From assembly GCA_021799555.1 (NCBI GenBank), contig JAJZAG010000099.1, positions 1 through 11,105 on the forward strand: DNA of 11,105 nt. The letters are read 5' to 3'. Position 1 is the stretch's first letter. The number at the start of each line of letters is the position of its first letter. Position numbers and translations under genes: made by a program. This stretch comes from Deltaproteobacteria bacterium (GTDB lineage Bacteria > Desulfobacterota > Binatia > Binatales > Binataceae). The notes beneath the pieces are model-generated. The model ran no database searches and was not told the DNA's origin. It worked only from the letters and a program-made list of their open reading frames with translations. This document shows positions 6,245 to 11,105 of this stretch, in pieces.

Positions 6245-7846
6245 TTGGCGGCGGCAATCAAAGCGACGGCGGATCGGGTCGAGCACGGCCCGGCCACCCA
6301 TAAATGGCTCGTCGCGATCGCGGTGATGCTCGGCACCACGTTGGAGGTGCTGGACACGTCGATCGTGAACGTCGCGCTGCCGCACATGCAAGGTACGTTT
6401 TCGGCCAGCGTCGACGAGATTGCGTGGGTTCTGACCAGTTACCTTGTCGCCAACGGGATCATGATTCCGATGACCGGCTGGATCTCGTCGCGATTCGGAC
6501 GCAAGCGTTACTTTCTCACTTCGGTATCGGTGTTCGTGGTGGCATCGGCGATGTGCGGAGCGGCGCAATCGCTCGACCAGATGGTGCTGTTCCGGCTCAT
6601 CCAGGGCGCGGCGGGAGCTGCGATGGTGCCGTCTTCGCAAGCGATCCTGATGGAGACTTTTCCGCCCAACGAGCAGCAGCTTGCGATGGCCATGTGGGGG
6701 GTGGGGCTGATGGTCGCACCGATCATGGGGCCGACGCTCGGCGGATACATCACCGACAACTGGAATTGGCGCTGGAATTTCTACATCAACGTTCCGATCG
6801 GCACGCTCGCCTTCCTGATGGTGACGTGGTTCGTGTACGACCCCGCTTATTTGCGCGAGCGCCGCGCGCGCGGCGGCAGGATCGATTATCTAGGCATGGC
6901 GCTTTTGGTCTTGAGTCTCGGCCTGATGCAGATTGTCCTCGATCGGGGGCAGCGGGCGGACTGGTTCAATTCGGCGTGGGTGGTGTATGCGAGCGTGATA
7001 TCGGCGATCGCGTTGGTGTGGCTTGTGATGCACGAGTTGCGCTTCGCCGAACCGATTCTGGACCTGCGCATCCTCAAGATTCCGGTGTTCAGCTTTTCGG
7101 TGACCTTGATCGTCGCGATGAGCTTCGCGCTGTACGGCACCGGGTTGCTGAACCCGATTTTTCTGCAAGATCTCCTGGGCTACAACGCGTGGAAGGCGGG
7201 TCTCGTGCTTGCGCCGCGCGGACTCGGCACGATGGCGGCGATGCTACTGGTCGGGCAGCTTGCGCGATTACGCTTCGACACGCGCCCGCTGATCGGGCTC
7301 GGGTTTGTCCTGATGGCGTCGGCGCTATGGGAGATGTCGCACTGGGACTTGCAGGTCAGCATGTGGATCGTGGTCTGGCCCAGCATCGTAATGGGCCTCG
7401 GGATGGGTCTGATTTTCCCGACGCTTTCGGCGACGACGCTGTCGTGCGTGAGCCGCGAGCGAATTGGATACGCGGCGAGCTTGTATAACCTGATGCGCAA
7501 CACGGGGGCGGCGGTTGGCATCTCGTACATGACCACTGCGCTCGTCAATCACGAGCAGACGCATCAGTCGTACCTGGTCGAGCACTTTTCGGTCTTCGAC
7601 GCGTGGAAGATGAGCGCTGCGGGAGCGCGGATGCCCGGGGCGGCGCCGCTGCACTATCTGCCATCAATTATCACGGGGCAGAAGCAGGGGATCGGGATGA
7701 TCTACGCGATGATCCAGGCGCAAGCCGCGATGCTTTCGTTTAACGATATTTACCGCGTGCTGATGTTCGTGATGATCCTGCTCGTGCCGAGTTTTATTTT
7801 ACTGCGCCGTCCAGAGAGTGCGGGCGGTGGCCCGATGGCGCATTAG
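6245..7846 (+). CDS. DHA2-family MFS drug:proton antiporter (EmrB/QacA type)
   Basis: The 533-residue inner-membrane protein has the length and about 14 hydrophobic helices of the DHA2 family, which exports drugs and other hydrophobic compounds in exchange for protons. Family motifs occur in order: LDTSIVNVALP (36-46, motif D1 with the membrane Asp of helix 1), GWISSRFGRKRYF (78-90, motif A), LFRLIQGAAGAAMVP (115-129, motif B), and the antiporter motif C GVGLMVAPIMGPTLGG (152-167) followed by the typical NWRWNFYINVPIG stretch. EmrB-type pumps of Gram-negative cells usually work with an EmrA/HlyD adaptor and an outer-membrane channel. Neither is next to it here, so the adaptor is elsewhere or the pump acts alone. 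The start is TTG. The stop codon overlaps that of the convergent macro-domain gene. The substrate cannot be read from the sequence. Confidence 0.92.
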   Translation: MAAAIKATADRVEHGPATHKWLVAIAVMLGTTLEVLDTSIVNVALPHMQGTFSASVDEIAWVLTSYLVANGIMIPMTGWISSRFGRKRYFLTSVSVFVVASAMCGAAQSLDQMVLFRLIQGAAGAAMVPSSQAILMETFPPNEQQLAMAMWGVGLMVAPIMGPTLGGYITDNWNWRWNFYINVPIGTLAFLMVTWFVYDPAYLRERRARGGRIDYLGMALLVLSLGLMQIVLDRGQRADWFNSAWVVYASVISAIALVWLVMHELRFAEPILDLRILKIPVFSFSVTLIVAMSFALYGTGLLNPIFLQDLLGYNAWKAGLVLAPRGLGTMAAMLLVGQLARLRFDTRPLIGLGFVLMASALWEMSHWDLQVSMWIVVWPSIVMGLGMGLIFPTLSATTLSCVSRERIGYAASLYNLMRNTGAAVGISYMTTALVNHEQTHQSYLVEHFSVFDAWKMSAAGARMPGAAPLHYLPSIITGQKQGIGMIYAMIQAQAAMLSFNDIYRVLMFVMILLVPSFILLRRPESAGGGPMAH

Positions 7847-8367
7847 TCCTTGCTCTCATCGAACGCGCGCTCGAAGGCGGCCAGAGCCTGCGGATCGAAC
7901 AGCACGAACTCGATCCGTTCGAGGCTGGATGGATGGGCAAGATGCTCGCGCACCTCGTCGAGCATGACGCGGGCGCATCGATCGATCGGAAACCCGGCAA
8001 TTCCGGTACCGAGAGCCGGGAACGCGATCGACTTCAAGCCTTTTTCGTTGGCGCGCTTGAGCGAGTTGCGCGTCGCCGCGCGCAGGTTGGACTCGGTGGT
8101 GCGGCCGCCCAGGCGCATGCTCGCAGCGTGGATAACAAATTTCGCGGGCAGGCGGCCCGCGCCGGTGATCGCGGCTTCGCCGAGCGCGATCGGGCCAAGC
8201 TGGTCGCATTCGCGCTGAATCGTGGGACCGCCCTTGATTCGGATTGCGCCGGCGACGCCGCCGCCGAGCAGCAGATCGTTGTTGGCGGCGTTCACGATCG
8301 CGTCGGTGCGGGCTTCGGTCAGATCGCCAATCGTCAATTTCACCTTCGATCGCCATCCGGGGTTCAT
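7843..8367 (-). CDS. Macro-domain protein (ADP-ribose binding/hydrolysing)
   Basis: The 174-residue product is a single macro domain. GDLTE at 14-18 and IVNAANNDLLLGGGVAGAI (24-42) form the adenine- and ribose-binding side. FPALGTGIAGFPID (116-129) is the loop that wraps the diphosphate. Macro domains bind ADP-ribose and some remove ADP-ribosyl groups or deacetylate O-acetyl-ADP-ribose. Here the glycine loop is GGGVAG, as in AF1521-like proteins, not the GGGVDG of the MacroD/YmdB class whose Asp takes part in catalysis, so deacetylase activity should not be assumed. ATG 8367 is chosen because GGAGG lies six bases upstream. The frame is open further to 8403. The gene is convergent with the pump (stops overlap at 7843-7846) and divergent from the importer genes. 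It is probably a single-gene unit. Confidence 0.9.
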   Translation of the reverse strand: MNPGWRSKVKLTIGDLTEARTDAIVNAANNDLLLGGGVAGAIRIKGGPTIQRECDQLGPIALGEAAITGAGRLPAKFVIHAASMRLGGRTTESNLRAATRNSLKRANEKGLKSIAFPALGTGIAGFPIDRCARVMLDEVREHLAHPSSLERIEFVLFDPQALAAFERAFDESKD

Positions 8368-8373
8368 CGCGAG

Positions 8374-8378
8374 CCTCC
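8374..8378 (-). promoter_or_regulatory. Ribosome binding site of the macro-domain gene
   Basis: GGAGG on the minus strand, six bases before ATG 8367. It is the strongest ribosome site in the window and rules out the longer reading from 8403. Confidence 0.75.
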
Positions 8379-8412
8379 ATTCCGATGCGCCGCGAACGCG
8401 CACCAGTTCTGC

Positions 8413-8420
8413 TATTATCC
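8413..8420. promoter_or_regulatory. AT-rich box between macro-domain and importer genes, possible -10 element(s)
   Basis: TATTAT at 8413-8418 (plus) and GATAAT at 8415-8420 (minus) each match the -10 consensus at five of six bases. The 64-base gap is divergent and GC-rich elsewhere. No good -35 box was found on either side. If the plus-strand box is used, transcription would start near 8425, which leaves almost no leader before ATG 8432 and favours a start at 8453 or 8462. Confidence 0.25.
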
Positions 8421-8431
8421 GGCTATTCGCA

Positions 8432-10024
8432 ATGAACCAAAGGCGCGCGGCGGTGAATCGGATGAGGCTGGCGAGGGTGGGGCAGGCTGCGATCGCGATG
8501 GCGGTATGCGCGATTGCGGCCGGCGCGTGCGCGCGACGGGGGCCGGAGCACGCGCCCGGGACAGTTCAGATTGATATCGAAAGCTCGCCAACCTCGACTG
8601 ATCCGCGATTCGCGACCGATGCGATTTCTTCACGAATCAACGAGTTGGTATTCGATTCGCTGGTGAGAATTTCCGGCGACGGAGAGTTCACCGGGGATCT
8701 TGCCGAGCGAATCGAACGGCCCGACCCGACCACGATCGTTTTTCACTTGAAGCACGCAGTCCAGTTCAGCGACGGGCGCGAACTCACCTCGCGCGACGTG
8801 AAATTTACCTACGATTCGATACTTGCGCCGGGCTCGATGTCCGCCAAGCGCGCCGGAATGATCGAGTTGGCGGCGGTTGCCGCTCCCGACGATTACACGG
8901 TGGTGATGACGACGCGGCATCCGTACGCACCGGCGCTCGAACTGGGGCTGCAAGGAGTTGTGCCCGTGGGAACGCCGTTACCGGCGGAGAGCATCGAGGC
9001 CGCGCCGCCGGGCACGGGACCGTTCGCGATGCGCTCGTACCGCCGGGATGAATCGGTGACGCTGGTGCGCAATCCTTACCGCACGACGCCTTTCGATGGC
9101 GCGCGCGAAATTCTATTCAAAGTAGTGCCTGACCCGACGGTGCGAGCGCTCGAGCTGGCGGAAGGGATTTGCAATTTATCCGAGAACAATCTCGAGGCAA
9201 CGGTTTTGCCGTGGCTCGAGCGCCATCGCGCGCTCGCCGTGAGCAACACGCCCGGGACGACGTACAGATACCTGGCGTTTAACTTCCACGATTCGCGGCT
9301 GCGCGATTTGCGGGTGCGGCGCGCGATCGCGTACTCGATCGATCGCGCCGCGATAGTCAATTCGATGCTTAGGGGAACCGCGCGGCTCGCGACCGGGATG
9401 CTTGCGCCCGAGAGCTGGGCGTACGTCGGCGACGTTATGAGCTACGGCTACGATCCGGCTAAGGCACGGCGCCTGCTCGACGAAGCTGGTTACCGCGCCG
9501 GGCGGGACGGAATGCGTGCGCTGCGTTTCGAGTTCAAGACGACGCCGGAGGGAGCGCGGCTCGCAGAGGTATTTCAGGCGATGCTCAAGCGGGTGGGTAT
9601 CAGGCTGGAGGTGCGGACGCTGGAGTGGGCGACATACTACGGCGATATCCAGCGCGGGAACTTCGAGTTGACTTCACTGCAGTGGGTGGGAATCGAAGAC
9701 CCGAGTTACTATTACATGGTCTTCGACACCGCGATGGCGCCTCCGCGCGGCTCGACTAATCGCGGCTACTACTCGAATCCTGAGATGGACGCACTGGTGG
9801 AAGCCGGGCAACGGACGCTTGATCCGGCAGCGCGCAAAGAGATTTACGCGCGCGTGCAAAAACTGGCCGCACTGGATCTTCCGTATGTTTCGTTGTGGTG
9901 GGTCAACACCGTCGCCGTGCTCGACCGCGATCTGCGCGGCTTCGAGCCTTATCCGAACGGGAGTCTGCGCTCGCTTGCGGAGGTGACGCTCGCGGCGCCC
10001 GGCGGTGCGGAGCCGGCGCAGTGA
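8432..10024 (+). CDS. ABC importer substrate-binding lipoprotein, peptide/nickel family (SBP family 5)
   Basis: The 530-residue product has the length of DppA/OppA-type proteins, which bind oligopeptides, nickel or similar ligands outside the inner membrane and deliver them to the DppBC permease. The signal peptide ends in AAGAC with the modified Cys at 33, a permissive lipobox (Ala at -3). Family stretches include TDPRFATD near 56-63, a NEL.FDSL segment at 70-77, FSDGRELTSRDVKFTYDS at 112-129, GTGPF at 194-198, and VRRAIAYSIDR at 295-305. The start is uncertain. ATG 8432 lacks a ribosome site, GTG 8453 has AAAGG before it, and ATG 8462 has GGTGA five bases upstream and gives a shorter, more typical signal peptide. 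The stop overlaps the GTG start of the permease gene (GTGA at 10021). The ligand cannot be assigned from sequence. Confidence 0.92.
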   Translation: MNQRRAAVNRMRLARVGQAAIAMAVCAIAAGACARRGPEHAPGTVQIDIESSPTSTDPRFATDAISSRINELVFDSLVRISGDGEFTGDLAERIERPDPTTIVFHLKHAVQFSDGRELTSRDVKFTYDSILAPGSMSAKRAGMIELAAVAAPDDYTVVMTTRHPYAPALELGLQGVVPVGTPLPAESIEAAPPGTGPFAMRSYRRDESVTLVRNPYRTTPFDGAREILFKVVPDPTVRALELAEGICNLSENNLEATVLPWLERHRALAVSNTPGTTYRYLAFNFHDSRLRDLRVRRAIAYSIDRAAIVNSMLRGTARLATGMLAPESWAYVGDVMSYGYDPAKARRLLDEAGYRAGRDGMRALRFEFKTTPEGARLAEVFQAMLKRVGIRLEVRTLEWATYYGDIQRGNFELTSLQWVGIEDPSYYYMVFDTAMAPPRGSTNRGYYSNPEMDALVEAGQRTLDPAARKEIYARVQKLAALDLPYVSLWWVNTVAVLDRDLRGFEPYPNGSLRSLAEVTLAAPGGAEPAQ

Positions 10025-10941
10025 TCCGCTACCTGATCAGGAGGGTTTTTGCACTTGTGCCAGTGGCGCTTGGCGTCGCGACGCTGACGTTCGCGCTGAT
10101 TCATCTGGTGCCGGGCGATCCGGTAGTCGCGATGCTCGGCGATACGGCGGCGCCGGCGGATCTGGCCGGGATGCGGCATCAACTCGGGCTGGATCGGCCG
10201 GTCCTCGCGCAATACGCCTCGTTTCTTGCAGGGCTCGCGCGCGGCGACCTGGGCGAATCGATCTCATATCGTCAGCCGGTCGCGCGGTTGATAGCCGAGC
10301 GCTATCCGGCGACGCTCGAGCTTGCGGCGGCGGGGCTGTTGGTCGCGATCTTGATTGCGTTTCCACTTGGATTTATCGCGGGGGCGAAGCCGGGAGGGGC
10401 TGGCGATATCGGCGCGATGGGATTTGCGATTCTCGGAATCTCGGTGCCGCACATCTATCTCGGGCCGCTGCTGATGATCGTGTTTTCGCTCGATCTGCGA
10501 TGGCTGCCGCTGACGGGGCGCGGCGGGATTGCGCATCTGGTGCTGCCGGCGCTGACGCTCGGCACGGCGCTGGCCGCTATCGTCGCGCGGATGCTGCGGC
10601 AGAGCCTTATTGCGGTGAGCTCGAGTGACTATATGCGCACCGCGATCGGGAAAGGACTGAGCCGCCGCGCCGCGCTTTTGCGGCATGGTCTGCGCAATGC
10701 GCTGACCTCAGTGGTTACGCTGCTCGGGCTGCAGCTTGGAGGACTTCTGACAGGAGCGCTGATCGTCGAGATGATTTTTTCGTGGCCGGGGCTCGGGCGG
10801 ATGCTGATTTCGGCGATCAACGCGCGCGATTATCCACTCGTCGAAGGATGCGTGCTCACCTTTGCGCTTACCTACGTCGTGGTCAACATGGCGACCGACG
10901 CAGTCTATGCGATGGTGGATCCGCGGGTGAGTCTCAAGTGA
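10021..10941 (+). CDS. dppB: ABC importer permease, DppB/OppB-like
   Basis: The 306-residue inner-membrane protein is the first permease of a peptide/nickel-type ABC importer. It starts RYLIRRV followed by helix 1 (about 9-30) and HLVPGDP (28-34), the hallmark of DppB-type permeases. A periplasmic segment containing LGLDRP (55-60) and GDLGES (75-80) follows. Further helices lie at about 100-120, 132-155, 172-198, 228-250 and 275-297. The EAA loop that docks on the ATPase runs from YMRTA (204-208) through GKGL to LRNAL (224-228), and the protein ends near DPRV as the family does. GTG 10021 overlaps the preceding TGA by four bases, and its own stop overlaps the next gene's GTG, so the three genes are translationally coupled. 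The dpp name marks the family, and dipeptide transport is not shown. Confidence 0.92.
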   Translation: MIRYLIRRVFALVPVALGVATLTFALIHLVPGDPVVAMLGDTAAPADLAGMRHQLGLDRPVLAQYASFLAGLARGDLGESISYRQPVARLIAERYPATLELAAAGLLVAILIAFPLGFIAGAKPGGAGDIGAMGFAILGISVPHIYLGPLLMIVFSLDLRWLPLTGRGGIAHLVLPALTLGTALAAIVARMLRQSLIAVSSSDYMRTAIGKGLSRRAALLRHGLRNALTSVVTLLGLQLGGLLTGALIVEMIFSWPGLGRMLISAINARDYPLVEGCVLTFALTYVVVNMATDAVYAMVDPRVSLK

Positions 10942-11105
10942 GGCGGTTAGCGAATAACCCGTCGCTGGCCGCGGGCGGCGCGATTGTCTGGGTGCTGGTC
11001 TTTGCGGCCATATTCGGCCCGGCAATCGCGCATCGCGATCCGATAGCGATCGACCTCGGCCACGCGCTGGCGCCTCCGGGCTGGGCGCATCCGTTTGGCT
11101 GCGAC
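10938..11105 (+). CDS. dppC: ABC importer permease, DppC/OppC-like (5' part, cut by window end)
   Basis: From GTG 10938 the frame stays open for 56 codons to the window edge. The peptide begins with basic RRLANNP, then a hydrophobic helix (about residues 12-31), then HRDP (32-35), and reaches HPFGCD at 51-56. This matches the N-terminus of DppC-type permeases, where a short cytoplasmic tail, helix 1 and a 'HP(L/F)G(T)D..GRD' motif occur in that order. The Cys where Thr is usual is a small variation. The GTGA overlap with dppB and the family's usual gene order (binding protein, B, C, then ATPases D and F) support the call. The rest of the gene and the ATPases should lie just beyond the right edge. 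Confidence 0.85.
   Translation, partial: MRRLANNPSLAAGGAIVWVLVFAAIFGPAIAHRDPIAIDLGHALAPPGWAHPFGCD

Noticed and set aside
6304..7488. 394-codon plus-strand frame inside the efflux pump gene
   Set aside because: It is Arg/Asp/Gly-rich and lacks hydrophobic helices. The other plus frame carries all the DHA2 motifs.
7843..7846. Terminator between the convergent pump and macro-domain genes
   Set aside because: The stop codons overlap, and I saw no hairpin followed by a T-run on either side.

Overview
The window comes from a GC-rich bacterial chromosome. The base composition and heavy use of G/C-ending codons suggest roughly 60% GC or a little more. Lipoprotein signal peptides, an EmrB-type pump and a periplasmic-type substrate-binding protein point to a cell with an envelope of Gram-negative type. 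The style (GTG and TTG starts, 4-base GTGA overlaps, very short gaps, long antisense shadow frames) fits an uncultured soil or subsurface lineage, for example Binatota/'Deltaproteobacteria'-like or Acidobacteria-like. That placement is a guess from general impression, and no marker gene is present. There are no RNA genes, insertion sequences, CRISPR arrays or phage genes, and no gene-free stretch longer than about 175 bases.

Layout. (1) 1-1545, plus strand: the probable last codons of an upstream gene, a possible promoter, then a lipoprotein gene coupled by a GTGA overlap to a gene for a secreted protein with six cysteines. (2) 1569-6070, minus strand: a tight five-gene block. In transcription order it encodes a Ppx/GppA exopolyphosphatase with an HD-like C-terminal part, two tandem thymidylate-kinase-like P-loop proteins, a CHAD-domain protein, and the phosphohistidine phosphatase SixA. 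(3) 6071-6244: a divergent control region with two inverted repeats. (4) 6245-7846, plus strand: a 14-helix DHA2/EmrB-type drug:proton antiporter starting at TTG. (5) 7843-8367, minus strand: a macro-domain (ADP-ribose-binding) protein whose stop codon overlaps that of the pump. (6) 8432-11105, plus strand: the first three genes of a peptide/nickel-type ABC importer (substrate-binding lipoprotein, DppB-like permease, 5' part of a DppC-like permease), joined by GTGA overlaps and running off the right edge.

The most interesting part is the five-gene minus-strand block. Ppx hydrolyses polyphosphate, CHAD domains bind it, SixA removes phosphate from phosphohistidine, and CHAD/SixA/Ppx neighbourhoods are associated with polyphosphate metabolism. 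Placed inside this set are two related kinase-like proteins of the TMPK fold. They are about half identical to each other over 108 ungapped residues. Both lack the usual TMPK RxPGGT-type loop, and the downstream copy has Arg in place of the P-loop Lys. This suggests a duplicated, specialised pair, perhaps one active kinase and one regulatory pseudokinase, acting on a phosphate or nucleotide pool connected with polyphosphate. That function is inference.
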